Shown: in pieces, positions 9,390 to 18,043 of the stretch
Layout of the letters: each line of letters starts with the position of its first letter
Numbering within the stretch: the first letter of the stretch is position 1
Origin: JAPOXR01 sp965221815
GTDB taxonomy: Bacteria; Pseudomonadota; Alphaproteobacteria; Rhodobacterales; Rhodobacteraceae
NCBI GenBank assembly: GCA_965221815.1
Contig: OZ244915.1
Coordinates: 2,046,001-2,110,000 of the forward strand
Length of the DNA stretch: 64,000 nucleotides
Direction: 5' to 3'
Notes under the pieces: model-generated
Databases searched by the model: none
What the model was told of the DNA's origin: nothing
Seen by the model: the letters and a program-made list of their open reading frames with translations, nothing else
Program-made: the position numbers and the translations under genes

Positions 9390-10382
9390 TCAGATCGTGA
9401 GGACGATCTTGCCAATATGCGCTGACGACTCCATATGGGCATGGGCCTGTGCAGCTTCTGACAACGGGAAGGTCGAATCAATAACTGGTGCAATTTTTCC
9501 TGATTCCAGCAGCGGCCAGACGCGCTGTCGCAGATCGTCGGCAATATCGGCTTTGGCCAGATCACTTTGCGGGCGCAGCGTGCTACCGGTCATTGTCAGG
9601 CGTCGGGTCATCAAAGGTGCAAAATTCAATTCAGCCCTGGGGCCCGACAGGAAAGCGATTTGGACCAACCGCCCCTCATCGGCCAGACATTTCAGGTTTC
9701 GGGCCATGTAACTCCCGCCAACCATGTCGAGGATCACGTCGACCCCCTGCCCACCCGTGGCGGAACGAATCGACTCGACAAAATCTGCCGCGCGGTAATT
9801 GACGCAGAGTTTTGCGCCCAACTCTTCACATTTCCGGCATTTCTCGTCATTTCCGGCGGTCGCAAAGACGTCAGCACCCAGGCGCGATGCCAATTGTATG
9901 GCCGTGGTTCCAATACCTGACGATCCACCATGAACCAGAAATGCCTCTCCGGCCTTCAATTGACCGCGTAGAAAAACATTGCTCCAGACGGTGAAATGCG
10001 TCTCACAAAGAGCTGCCGCCGACACCATGTCCAAACCGGACGGCATGGCGAGCGCATGATCCTCGTGGGTGAGAGAATATTCCGCATACCCACCGCCTGG
10101 CAGCAATGCCGTCACCCGGTCGCCGATTTTCCAACGCGTGACCTCGGCACCCAGCGCACAAACTTCACCTGCGGATTCGAGGCCTGGAAGATCAGACGCA
10201 CCCGGCGGGGGAAGATACAACCCTGCACGCTGCAAGGCATCCGGCCGATTGACTCCCGCTGCCCCATTCCTGATGAGGATCTGCCGATATCCGGGAGAGG
10301 GGATGTCCCGTCTGCTCTCACTGAGCGATTCAGGACCACCGGGTTGGGAAATTTCCACGACACGCATGCTGCCTGATGCCAT
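9390..10382 (-). CDS. Zinc-free NAD(P)H:quinone oxidoreductase (QOR family)
   Basis: This 330-residue medium-chain dehydrogenase/reductase lacks zinc ligands and resembles quinone oxidoreductase (PIG3/Qor). The substrate domain starts MRVVEISQPGGPE. The NADPH Rossmann motif appears as HGGSSGIGTTAIQLA at about residues 150-164. It reduces quinones or enones by analogy. The ATG overlaps the stop of the upstream coq9-type gene (TAATG), and AGGA lies just before it, so the two genes are translationally coupled. Confidence 0.88.
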   Translation of the reverse strand: MASGSMRVVEISQPGGPESLSESRRDIPSPGYRQILIRNGAAGVNRPDALQRAGLYLPPPGASDLPGLESAGEVCALGAEVTRWKIGDRVTALLPGGGYAEYSLTHEDHALAMPSGLDMVSAAALCETHFTVWSNVFLRGQLKAGEAFLVHGGSSGIGTTAIQLASRLGADVFATAGNDEKCRKCEELGAKLCVNYRAADFVESIRSATGGQGVDVILDMVGGSYMARNLKCLADEGRLVQIAFLSGPRAELNFAPLMTRRLTMTGSTLRPQSDLAKADIADDLRQRVWPLLESGKIAPVIDSTFPLSEAAQAHAHMESSAHIGKIVLTI

Positions 10383-11107
10383 TATTCCGTCCTCTCATCG
10401 TCATTCCGGCTTCGCGTGCGGGTGGCCGCCGCACCCTGATGGTGCGGCCGGCGAAATTGACGCCCCAGATTGTCAATCCCGCGCATCAGGGTGGAGAATG
10501 CTGGATTCTGCCGCATCCGTGACTTGAATCCCTCAATTTTCATGACGTCACCGATCCGGCGATCAATAAATTCCTGGCTGGCTTTGCAGTGAGGACTCAA
10601 ATCATCCAGCCAATAAAGAAGTGATGCCCCATATACGGCCGATAACGTCATGCGTTTCGTGTACCAGTTGACATCGTCGGAATTGTCCCCCAGGCAATTC
10701 CAGATCCGGTCGGCGGTTTGCCACGTCACGCGCGCACCCAGATGCGCGTTAAGCGGCAAGGCAAAGAGAGAGGTCGCACGGCGAACAGCCTCTCTTTGAC
10801 CTTCCATGATGGTCAGTCGGAGCAAAATGGTGTGGGCGACACGATCACGAAAGCGCAATGTTGTGAGATCTTCGGCCAGCAACATTGTCTCCATCGTCAT
10901 ATCACCACGCTGGAAGAAGGCCTGTACCAGGCCCTGTCCCTTGGTCGGGAAGACGGCACAAGCCTCCTCTTCACTGACATTGACAGATTGCGCCGCTTTG
11001 CGGAATGTCCGATCACTCCAACCCGTTGATCCCGCAAACACCAGTGCTGCATCCAGCAGACGTTCATGGAGACTTGAATGTTCCGGCGCTGCCTCGTCTT
11101 TCTGCAT
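10382..11107 (-). CDS. COQ9 family protein
   Basis: This protein is about 241 residues long. It has a TetR-like helical N-terminus (LLDAALVFAGSTGWSDRTFRKAA) and the C-terminal COQ9 domain with the WYTKRMTLSAVYGASLLYWLDD pattern typical of alphaproteobacterial and mitochondrial COQ9. COQ9 binds lipids and supports the COQ7-type hydroxylation step of ubiquinone synthesis at the membrane. The internal ATG at 11107 is chosen because the 34 residues upstream of it in the longer frame do not resemble the family. A quinone-linked reductase is coupled directly downstream, which fits a quinone-related unit. Confidence 0.82.
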   Translation of the reverse strand: MQKDEAAPEHSSLHERLLDAALVFAGSTGWSDRTFRKAAQSVNVSEEEACAVFPTKGQGLVQAFFQRGDMTMETMLLAEDLTTLRFRDRVAHTILLRLTIMEGQREAVRRATSLFALPLNAHLGARVTWQTADRIWNCLGDNSDDVNWYTKRMTLSAVYGASLLYWLDDLSPHCKASQEFIDRRIGDVMKIEGFKSRMRQNPAFSTLMRGIDNLGRQFRRPHHQGAAATRTRSRNDDERTE

Positions 11108-11501
11108 GGCCAATATCTCTTTCTCTGATGTCAACCTTACCCCCAAACCATTCCGTCGTGATGGGTCCATTGCGTCATCCAGGAAGATGGCGCTCAATCC
11201 CGATACCATATCGTTTCAACATGATCAGCGCAGACCAATGCCAAAATTCACAAAAGTCATTTGACGTTTGAACATCCTGATACTATTTTAAGGGCGTTAT
11301 CGGCAATTCACTGCCGGTCACAGATGAAGATCAGGTTGTTTTTGCCTGAAAGACGCGTCGAATCTTCCCGCCGATTGTCGCACGAGGCTGCGGCGTGATC
11401 GGCTGGCCTTGCAGACGGTCGGAATATCTTTTGCGTTATGAATGAATGGGTCCCTTGACATGCAACTGCACACTATCGAATTCAGGAGAATTGACTGACA
11501 T
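11108..11501. other. Divergent intergenic region coq9-like / rpsU
   Basis: The 394 bases have no recognised gene. TTGACA at 11455-11460, upstream of rpsU, is a perfect -35 hexamer, but no good -10 lies 16-18 bases downstream. AGGAG lies a little far (about 13 bases) from the rpsU ATG. Confidence 0.3.
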
Positions 11502-11705
11502 ATGCTGATTCAAGTTCGCGATAACAATGTTGACCAGGCACTACGTGCCCTCAAGAAGAAACTTCAGCGTGAAGGCGTCTTCCGCGAAATGAAACTGCGG
11601 CAGCATTATGAAAAACCGTCCCAGAAACGCGCAAGAGAAAAAGCTGAGGCCATTCGCCGTGCCCGTAAACTGGCACGCAAACGCGCACTCCGTGAGGGGA
11701 GCTGA
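11502..11705 (+). CDS. rpsU: Small ribosomal subunit protein bS21
   Basis: This 67-residue ribosomal protein matches alphaproteobacterial S21 closely, including VRDNNVDQALRALKKKLQRE followed by the basic KPSQKRAREKAEAIRRARKLARKR tail. It binds the 30S platform near the anti-Shine-Dalgarno helix and affects initiation. The gene stands alone with no operon partner. Confidence 0.96.
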   Translation: MLIQVRDNNVDQALRALKKKLQREGVFREMKLRQHYEKPSQKRAREKAEAIRRARKLARKRALREGS

Positions 11706-11902
11706 CAAGCCACGCAAGGCCAGTGGTCGCATTCATAACAGGGCAGCGATGCCGGATAAGCTGTCCGTGATCAAAACGGCAAGGCCTTGCTCTTCGCAAT
11801 CGGAAAATTGACTTCAAACTGTCCGCCTGTTGGGACCTTCGGCTGAATTCATTGCCGCATGGCAATCAATTGATTGTCGGAACTGTTCGACCTCTGGCTC
11901 AC

Positions 11903-12037
11903 TCAGCTGTTGAAAATTGCAAGAAACACGAGCGCCGCGATGATGACAATCGTTACGCGCGTGGAGATTCGTAGAAAGCCCGCAAAGGCGCGTTCATGCT
12001 GGGTGATGTCCATTGAACCATGTTGATGTTCGGACAT
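11903..12037 (-). CDS. aa3-type cytochrome c oxidase subunit IV (44-residue peptide)
   Basis: This 44-residue peptide begins MSEHQHGSMDITQHERAFAG and continues into a single transmembrane helix (about residues 24-43) ending IFNS. The N-terminal HxHGSMDI...E..F.GF pattern is the hallmark of the bacterial aa3 cytochrome oxidase subunit IV family, a one-helix accessory subunit in the cytoplasmic membrane. GGAG sits six bases before the ATG. The other oxidase subunits are not nearby, which is usual for this orphan gene. Confidence 0.9.
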   Translation of the reverse strand: MSEHQHGSMDITQHERAFAGFLRISTRVTIVIIAALVFLAIFNS

Positions 12038-12520
12038 GACACGCTCCAGTTTCTGCTGATTGAATAAACTGGCGGCACCCATAAGCCGGAATGGCCTCAG
12101 GCGTCAACTGCGTCCGACGTCCCTCACAACAATTCCTGCTCAATCCCGGTCCTGCCGCCCTGCCCGACACCTTCGCCGGAAAGGGCAGCATGGCGAGCGC
12201 ACCATTCAAGGGCCGGACCCACGTGAACCTCGGGCGACTTCCCCCAAAAAGAGAGCCAAAAGGCCAATCGGAAAGGGACAGGAGGTGATCAGGTACTGCG
12301 AATCATGGGCGCATGCCGATGGGGATGTGCCCGATCCCGGCGGCTGTTGCAGAATGGTTCGTGTCGGTCTGTAGTGCGGCAGGTCAGACGCGTTATGCTT
12401 TGGCGCGGGGGTTCTGCGAGATGACGGATTGGCACGGCCCGACAAGGCATAATGTGTGGCCTCGGCCCGCCAGATGTTGCCGGCCCTGGTGGCACTGGAT
12501 ATGATGACCTGACCCAATCC
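12038..12520. other. Gene-free stretch before the Uma2 gene
   Basis: I see no supportable gene, RNA or terminator in these ~480 bases. The open frames on both strands have Arg/Pro/Ser-rich compositions typical of out-of-frame GC-rich DNA. Confidence 0.4.
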
Positions 12521-13114
12521 TCACTCGTTCTCGTCTTCCCCGCCTGCCCAAAGCGCATCCAGCGGAAAGCTGATCGCCGCAAAGGGTGGTTGCGAGACCG
12601 GGGCATTGCCGGTGAGTGTGGCCAGCAGCAGCCACTGTCCCTTGTGCAGTTCGAAGACTTCCAGTGTTTTCGAGTCGGGATCGACGAACCAGAGGTGTGC
12701 GACACCTTCGCGGGCGTAGATCTTGCGCTTCTCACTCAGGTCAATGCGGCGGGTTGAGGGTGACAGTACCTCGCAGATCCAGTCCGGAACGATTTCGAAA
12801 TATGCGACGTCTGGATAGGTGGGCATCGTCGTGCGCCGCCAACCCGCGAGATCAGGCACCACGATATCCATCCCGAGATGCAGTTCCGGTTCATCAATGA
12901 TCCACCAGCCACCGGGACCACTGTCACCATAGTCGAATGGCGTGCCGATCTTGGCCCCGAGTCCAGAGCTTGCCCGCGCATGGTGCGATGCAGGTCTTGG
13001 CTGCGTGTAGAGCGTTCCTGCGAGCACTTCCGCCACCATGTGGGGCGGCGCATCCAGCACGTCCTGGTAAGTTGCCGGTCGCTCTGCCTGGACAGCAGCA
13101 GTCATCCTGTTCAT
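12521..13114 (-). CDS. Uma2 family (DUF820) putative restriction-endonuclease-fold protein
   Basis: This protein of about 197 residues has the PD-(D/E)XK-like Uma2 pattern. VVPDLAGWRR supplies the first acidic residue, then WICEVLSPSTRRIDLSEKRKIYAREGV gives the E...K pair, followed by HLWFVDPDSKTLEVF. The family is abundant in cyanobacteria and scattered in accessory DNA elsewhere; its biological role is unclear. The ATG at 13114 is chosen because GGGGAGA precedes it; a longer frame to 13219 lacks a good ribosome site. It lies next to an IS insertion and a porin fragment, so it is probably part of the accessory patch. Confidence 0.75.
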   Translation of the reverse strand: MNRMTAAVQAERPATYQDVLDAPPHMVAEVLAGTLYTQPRPASHHARASSGLGAKIGTPFDYGDSGPGGWWIIDEPELHLGMDIVVPDLAGWRRTTMPTYPDVAYFEIVPDWICEVLSPSTRRIDLSEKRKIYAREGVAHLWFVDPDSKTLEVFELHKGQWLLLATLTGNAPVSQPPFAAISFPLDALWAGGEDENE

Positions 13115-13268
13115 TCGTCTCTCCCCGACCGGGATCTGCTGATGACTGTAACCCCATTGGAACGGTTTGCAAAGCGTGTGCGGGCGGGGGATGTCCCGAA
13201 GTCTGTTGAAACTTTGCATTCAGTGTGGTGTTGCTTCCCATAAGCTTTATGGGCTCAGAAATTGAAAA

Positions 13269-13290
13269 AGGGGCAGTCGAAGCCGCCCCT
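13269..13290 (-). terminator. Rho-independent terminator after the porin fragment
   Basis: Read on the minus strand, a six-base-pair stem (AGGGGC/GCCCCT) with a ten-base loop is followed by a T run at 13265-13268. It sits about 25 bases after the stop of the porin remnant, consistent with being the original porin terminator. Confidence 0.65.
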
Positions 13291-13314
13291 CAAATCTCTT
13301 ATCCTGATCAGTAA

Positions 13315-13493
13315 TCAGAACTTCATGGTGATACCGAGATCGGCCACCGCGTTGCTGTCCACCGAGCCAGCACCGGCTTTCAGAGTCGCGCCGCCGCCCA
13401 GATCATGGGAGAAGCCGACACCAAAGGCGTCAATGGTCGTGGAGGATTTAACCCATTCCTGTTCATAACCAACAGCATCCTCGTTGATCTTTC
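13315..13493 (-). pseudogene. C-terminal fragment of a Gram-negative porin
   Basis: About 58 codons encode the end of an outer-membrane beta-barrel. They carry alternating strands, a glycine-rich turn (SHDLGGGATLKAGAGSVDSN) and the terminal DLGITMKF with the C-terminal Phe needed for barrel assembly. The pattern matches Rhodobacter-type trimeric porins. The rest of the gene is missing: an IS5-type element abuts it directly, and no porin N-terminus appears on the far side of that element. This suggests deletion along with insertion. The frame is open into the transposase, giving a chimeric reading frame. Confidence 0.7.
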
Positions 13494-14270
13494 TAAGGCC
13501 CGTTGACAATGATCGTGCGGCCACCACGCCCGCCATCAGGTCAATCCCGGCTGCGAAGCTTGCGCGGGTCTTGTCGTATCGCGTGGCGAAACTTTGGGCC
13601 TCCTTGATTTTCGCAAAGACAGTCTCGATTCGGTGTCGCTCCTTGTCAGCGTCGCGGTCAAAATCACGGGGCGTGCTTCGATTCGACTTCGGCGGGATCA
13701 CCGCCGTCATCTCGCGTTCTGCCAATGTGTCCAGCACCCCATCCGCGTCAAAGGCCTTGTCGCCAATCAACGTCTCACAGGTGAGATCGTCCAGGAGTTC
13801 ACGCACAGCCTTGAGATCGTGGGTCTGACCGGGAAGAACCACAAACCGGATCAGATGTCCGACAGCATCGGTGAGAGCCACGACCTTGCGGGTCAATCCC
13901 CCTTTCGAGCGACCGACTCCGTCCGATTCTGATCCCCCTTTTTGGCCCCGGAGGCCCATCGGTGCGCTGGCATGATCGTGCCATCCACAGACACCATCGA
14001 CAGATCCAGATCACCGGATCACGCATGGACAAGACGTTCAAAAAGATTTGCTTGGGTCCAACGCCGGAACCGTTTGAAGACACGGGCCCACCGCCCAAAA
14101 TGCGGCGGGAGATCACGCCAGGGGGTTCCTGTCCGGAACCGCCAGAGAACCCCTTCCAGACAAAGACGATTGTCCACCGCCGTGCACCCCGGGTCGGTCA
14201 CCTTGCCCGGACACAGCGGGGCCACCCGCGCCCACATCTCATCTGTCAAAACTGTGCGATCTGCATTCAT
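13494..14270 (-). pseudogene. IS5-family transposase, copy 1 (nonsense mutation, lost stop)
   Basis: The first frame starts MNADRTVLTDEMW at 14270 and runs to LFERLVHA, where an in-frame TGA (14019-14021) stands in place of the Leu codon TTA of copy 2. Past this stop the same frame continues SGDLDLSMVSVDGT up to an AAAAAGGGGG slip site near 13935. There the second frame takes over (SKGGLTRKVVALTDAVGHLIRF, later GDKAFDAD and the KERHRIETVFAKIKE region with the catalytic Glu). The AAAAAGGGGG run looks like a programmed frameshift. The terminal stop TAA seen in copy 2 is TCA here, so translation would run into the porin remnant. Confidence 0.8.
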
Positions 14271-14375
14271 CTTGTCACCCACCTCGTCTGCTCGTGCCGC
14301 CTTTTTCGGCGTGCAATGCCGACACAAAGACACACCCAGCGCTCAAGACACAAGGCAATTGTCAACGGGCCTTAA
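13494..14375 (-). mobile_element. IS5-family element, copy 1 (decayed)
   Basis: This ~880-base element is bounded by inverted ends TAAGGCCCGTTGACAAT (13494-13510) and its complement at 14358-14374. The same ends bound a second copy at 53.68-54.56 kb. A TA dinucleotide is compatible with the target duplication at both ends. It encodes a two-frame DDE transposase on the minus strand. The terminal repeats, the size and the frameshift layout fit the IS427-like part of the IS5 family. Confidence 0.85.
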
Positions 14376-14427
14376 ATTGTTGCTAAAATGCATCGTACGA
14401 TTTTCGGGGTAGCCAGCTTCCCGTCAG

Positions 14428-14461
14428 CATAAAAACAACCCGGTTTTAATTAGCCGGGTTT
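14428..14461 (-). terminator. Rho-independent terminator, MBL hydrolase gene
   Basis: A seven-base-pair stem, AACCCGG (14437-14443) with CCGGGTT (14454-14460) and a ten-base loop, is followed on the minus strand by GTTTTTA. It lies about 75 bases downstream of the MBL gene stop and is the likely end of that transcript. Confidence 0.6.
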
Positions 14462-14533
14462 GGTTTCAGGAGTGGGGTTGGCCTTCGGCCTCACCTGGCT
14501 GGTATTGGGTAGTCAGGTATATAAATCCCTGAA

Positions 14534-15589
14534 TTAACGGGAACTGCTGTACATCCAGACCCCTTCAGCGTTTAAATCTCGCTTGGCCTGCTTGGCATGC
14601 AACAACCAGTTCATATGTGCGATAGCTTCGATAATCGCCAATCCATATTCGCCATCGCCAATTGGACGCCGAAAGAGAATATCGAAAATATCATGAGCGG
14701 AAGATGGTGTCGCCCTGATCCGCTGCCTGATTCTTTCCAAGGACGCTTGATGGCTTGCGGTGAGTTGTTGAAGACGCAATGGCAGACCCAAAAATGGTCT
14801 TTGATGCCCCGGAAGAATCAGTTGCCTGCTGTCAGCATATTCAAGAAACTGTTCGCAGGACCCGAGAAATTCAGCCAGCGGATTGGCATCAGGCTCCGAG
14901 ACATAGACTCCGATATTCGGCGTGATGTCGGGGAGGAACTGATCGCCCCCGATCACCATCTGCGAGTCTTCACTCCACAGGGTCAGGTGTGATGGCGCAT
15001 GACCGTGACCGACCCTGACCCACCAGTTCTCATTGCCGAAACGGATCTGTCCACCATCCTGCAAACGCGTAAAGCCGGCGGGCAAAGGTCTGATATGATC
15101 GGCAAAATTGAAGGGGCGGCGCACAGTCAATTTTGCTAATAACTCTGCGGGTGTTCCCGCCCGCCGGAAGAATTCAAATCCTTCCTCAGTCAGGCTCTCC
15201 TGAACGTCCAATGACAATATCCTGGCCATCAACCAGGCTGTTCTGGTGGCAAAAATCTCGGTTCCAAACTTGGAATGAAACCACCCCGCCATTCCCACAT
15301 GGTCGGGATGATGATGTGTCAATATGACTCGTCGAATGTCTGAATCAGCGAGCGGACCTGCAACCAACTGTTCCCAGATATGCTGTGTTTCCGCAGTATA
15401 GATGCCGGTATCAATCACTGTCCAGCCATCAGAATCGTGAAATGCGAAACAATTGACATGGTCGAGCGGTAGCGGCAGTGGCAAGCGTATCCAAAGCAGA
15501 TTTTCGGCAAGCCTGACAGTGCCGCCAGATGGAGGGGATTCAAAAGGAAAACAAAGGGAATCCTGTGCAACGGCCGCATTTTCCAGCAT
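14534..15589 (-). CDS. MBL-fold metallo-hydrolase
   Basis: This hydrolase of about 351 residues has the metallo-beta-lactamase metal motif THHHPDH followed by the GHGHAPSH and GGDQFLPDI segments (third His and bridging Asp) and a late PGHQRPF His. It is longer than a glyoxalase II and resembles the glyoxalase-like MBL hydrolases with an extra C-terminal helical domain that are common in alphaproteobacteria. The substrate is unknown. The ATG at 15589 has GAGG upstream; upstream in-frame ATGs at 15601 and 15640 lack ribosome sites. Confidence 0.83.
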   Translation of the reverse strand: MLENAAVAQDSLCFPFESPPSGGTVRLAENLLWIRLPLPLPLDHVNCFAFHDSDGWTVIDTGIYTAETQHIWEQLVAGPLADSDIRRVILTHHHPDHVGMAGWFHSKFGTEIFATRTAWLMARILSLDVQESLTEEGFEFFRRAGTPAELLAKLTVRRPFNFADHIRPLPAGFTRLQDGGQIRFGNENWWVRVGHGHAPSHLTLWSEDSQMVIGGDQFLPDITPNIGVYVSEPDANPLAEFLGSCEQFLEYADSRQLILPGHQRPFLGLPLRLQQLTASHQASLERIRQRIRATPSSAHDIFDILFRRPIGDGEYGLAIIEAIAHMNWLLHAKQAKRDLNAEGVWMYSSSR

Positions 15590-15658
15590 GTTTCGCCTCA
15601 TTAATTGCGGTGAAAGCGGATATTTGCCTCCTAACAACATCGGTGTCGATCCTGCAAG

Positions 15659-16018
15659 AATATGGGATCAGGGCTGAGTCGGACGAAAAACTATGGTGCG
15701 TCAATCTGGGTGAGAGGTCCACGACGGTGTGCGGTCTGACCCCCAATGCCGTTACCCACTGGAACGCCATCACCATGCTGGAAGCCCTCACACAATTGCA
15801 CGCGCAGGGCCGCAACATCAATCCCCATGGCGTCGTCCGTCCGCCTCCTGTTCTCTGGGGACATATCAACGCTCAGAGCCGTACGGCATCAGCCTGCCGG
15901 ACAGCGTAGCGGTGGTCACGCTGAGACCTTTCAGGGACCCGACTTCCGCCGAGGTGCTTTGAAAAGAAAATCAACCTTATGACGATTTCCCGTCCGACTC
16001 AGCCCTCAATCCCAATAT
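15659..16018. mobile_element. Tn3-derived miniature inverted-repeat element
   Basis: Perfect 16-base inverted repeats, AGGGCTGAGTCGGACG at 15670-15685 and its complement at 15991-16006, continue imperfectly outward (ATATGGGAT versus ATATTGGGAT), giving ~30-base terminal repeats around ~330 bases. The interior carries a recognisable but broken end of a Tn3-family transposase. A short transposon remnant with Tn3-type ends (TIME/MITE) is the simplest reading. Confidence 0.55.
15736..15962 (+). pseudogene. Tn3-family transposase C-terminal remnant
   Basis: The frame reads LTPNAVTHWNAITMLEALTQLH...VLWGHIN, which matches the conserved Tn3 TnpA ending (N-x-hWN-x-L..A...L...G.........L.P..WeHIN). 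A frameshift near 15880 is needed to continue into SEPYGISLPDSVAVVTLRPFRDP, reminiscent of the terminal 'RPLR' tail. No upstream transposase domain remains. Confidence 0.5.
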
Positions 16019-16066
16019 CGTTGTGATTTCATTCATTTCTGCTGATTCCGCCGGCAACTTCGCCCT

Positions 16067-16132
16067 CATAAACCGGTGGCAATCCACCCCACAGATTCGC
16101 TGTGCCTGCCCCGAGCCACCCGCAAAATGACC
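16067..16132. repeat. Dispersed repeat, copy A
   Basis: The core at 16094-16132 matches 30337-30375 at 32 of 39 positions by eye, with weaker similarity about 27 bases upstream. Both copies are intergenic. No protein family was recognised in it. Confidence 0.5.
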
Positions 16133-16318
16133 GCATCACACCAACTGGACGCGGAATGAACGCGAACTGCTGACCCAATCAATTTACACTTCTTGAATGC
16201 GCAACTATTGATGACGCTCCCGGCTTTCCACCCGCGACGGTGATGGATCGAATCCCTATGCCATGCCCAAGGATCCAACAGAACTGTTGCACGAACTGAC
16301 TCGATAGGAGCATCGAAT

Positions 16319-17284
16319 TTGCCCACCGAGATTCTTGACACCACATCGCCATCAATGCAGCGGGCCGCAGATATTCTCCGCGCGGGTGGTCTCGTCGCCT
16401 TTCCCACCGAAACCGTCTACGGTTTGGGTGCCGATGCCCACAACAGCCAGGGTCTGCACAGGATTTTTTCAGCGAAACAACGCCCCCTCAAGAACCCGCT
16501 CATCTTGCATGTGGCCAATATTCAAGCTGCGGAAAGACTCGTCAAATTCAATGACTGCGCCCGTCAGGCGGCAGCTGCATTCTGGCCAGGGCCACTCACT
16601 CTCCTGCTCCCGCTTCGGCTGGATTCAGGAATCAGCCCTGTGGTTGCCGCAGGGCAAGAGCGGGTTGGTATCCGTATCCCGGATCATGATATCGCACTGC
16701 GCCTCCTGAACAGTTTTGGCCATCCAATTGCTGCACCGTCAGCCAATCGCTCCAATCATGTCAGTCCCACACAGGCCGCCCATGTCGTACACGATTTGGA
16801 CGGTCGAATCGACGCTGTGATCGAAGGTGGAAACTGTCGCTGCGGGTTGGAGTCAACAATTCTGATGCCATCCGAAGAGGGTATCATGGTGCTCCGACAG
16901 GGCGTGATCAGCGAGTCCGATATCGCGCAAGAACTCGGAATATTCCCAACCATAATGCCCACAGCAACGGAGTTGCAGACACCGGGTCAACACCGCGTCC
17001 ATTATGCACCAAATGCACCGCTCAGAACTGATGCACGCAAAGTCTCATCTGATGAGGTCTGGATTGGATTTGGTCCCGACCAGCCAAGCGCAACATTGAA
17101 TCTATCACTGACCGGCGACCTCGACGAGGCGGCCGCACGGCTTTATGCAACCCTTCGTCAGGCGGATCAACTGGTCCGGTCGAGTGACCATATTTCGATT
17201 GCCTGCGCACCCGTTCCCACATGGGGAATTGGCAAAGCCATCAATGATCGGTTGATACGCGCTGCCGGTCGCAGACGGTCGTGA
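16319..17284 (+). CDS. tsaC: Threonylcarbamoyl-AMP synthase (Sua5/YrdC)
   Basis: This 321-residue enzyme makes threonylcarbamoyl-AMP from Thr, bicarbonate and ATP for the t6A37 modification of ANN-decoding tRNAs. The YrdC domain (about residues 10-200) contains GGLVAFPTETVYGLG, KQRPLKNPL and PSANRSNHVSPT. A Sua5-type C-terminal domain follows (HYAPNAPL and beyond), so it is the long Sua5 form. The start is TTG at 16319, with AGGAG ending eight bases before it. No ATG fits the N-terminus. It is convergent with yqgE, four bases apart. Confidence 0.93.
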   Translation: MPTEILDTTSPSMQRAADILRAGGLVAFPTETVYGLGADAHNSQGLHRIFSAKQRPLKNPLILHVANIQAAERLVKFNDCARQAAAAFWPGPLTLLLPLRLDSGISPVVAAGQERVGIRIPDHDIALRLLNSFGHPIAAPSANRSNHVSPTQAAHVVHDLDGRIDAVIEGGNCRCGLESTILMPSEEGIMVLRQGVISESDIAQELGIFPTIMPTATELQTPGQHRVHYAPNAPLRTDARKVSSDEVWIGFGPDQPSATLNLSLTGDLDEAAARLYATLRQADQLVRSSDHISIACAPVPTWGIGKAINDRLIRAAGRRRS

Positions 17285-17287
17285 ATC

Positions 17288-17872
17288 TCAGGCTGTCCCC
17301 CCAGCGGCCGCAAGCTTCAGGGGATTGATACCGATCAATTGAAGAGCCGCCTTCCACTTTTCCCCGATCTCAGCTTCAAAAACCACCGAAGGATCGCCGT
17401 CACAGACCAACCAGGCATTTCTGTGCAATTCACTTTCGAGTTGTCCGGGTGCCCAACCCGCATAACCCAGGGCAACGATGACATGTGCAGGTGCTTTTCC
17501 GCGCGTCAAATCGTCAAGAATGTCAGGCGTCGTCGTCAGGCTGAAGTCATCATTGATAACCTGCGTCGACTCATATTCCCTGCTGTGGGCGGAATGAACA
17601 ATGAAGGCGCGCTCACTTTCTACAGGACCACCAAAGTAAACAGGTATTGACACCGAATCTGTCGTCTGAGTCCTTTCCTCTTGCCCGTTCTCCTGCCCGA
17701 GACCGGTCGCCTGCAAATGACCGGCTATCTTGTTGACCACCACACCCATCGCAATTTCATCGGAGTGTGCAACCATCAGGATAACGCTTTTCCGGAAACG
17801 CGGATCAGCCATATCCGGCATCGCAACGAGCAATTTTCCGCTCAGATATTCCTGTTCCGAATCACTTGTCAT
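17288..17872 (-). CDS. YqgE/AlgH family protein (DUF179)
   Basis: This 194-residue protein matches the family signature LSGKLLVAMPDMADPRFRKSVILMVAHSDEIAMGVVVNK at the N-terminus. YFGGPVESERAFIVHS and VALGYAGWAPGQLESELHRNAWL follow. The fold is known but the biochemical role is not settled. It is annotated as a putative transcriptional regulator in some genomes without strong proof. Confidence 0.92.
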   Translation of the reverse strand: MTSDSEQEYLSGKLLVAMPDMADPRFRKSVILMVAHSDEIAMGVVVNKIAGHLQATGLGQENGQEERTQTTDSVSIPVYFGGPVESERAFIVHSAHSREYESTQVINDDFSLTTTPDILDDLTRGKAPAHVIVALGYAGWAPGQLESELHRNAWLVCDGDPSVVFEAEIGEKWKAALQLIGINPLKLAAAGGTA

Positions 17873-18043
17873 TCAATTATCCTGTCACTTGCAGGTCAGA
17901 GACACTCTATCGCATAATGTAACTGTCGTGGCTGTGCCATGACAATTCGATGGCATCTTCAGGTGCCAATTCGTCACGAGTTTGGATTGCGCACACCCAT
18001 CGGCATGATTTTATCAGTCGCAATATCGCCCCTACAATCGTCA

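Noticed and set aside
11455..11488. rpsU promoter from TTGACA at 11455
   Set aside because: No acceptable -10 hexamer lies 16-18 bases downstream, so it was not listed as a promoter.
12060..12374. 104-codon plus-strand frame beside the oxidase subunit IV gene
   Set aside because: Low-complexity basic/Pro/Ser composition, no ribosome site, no family.
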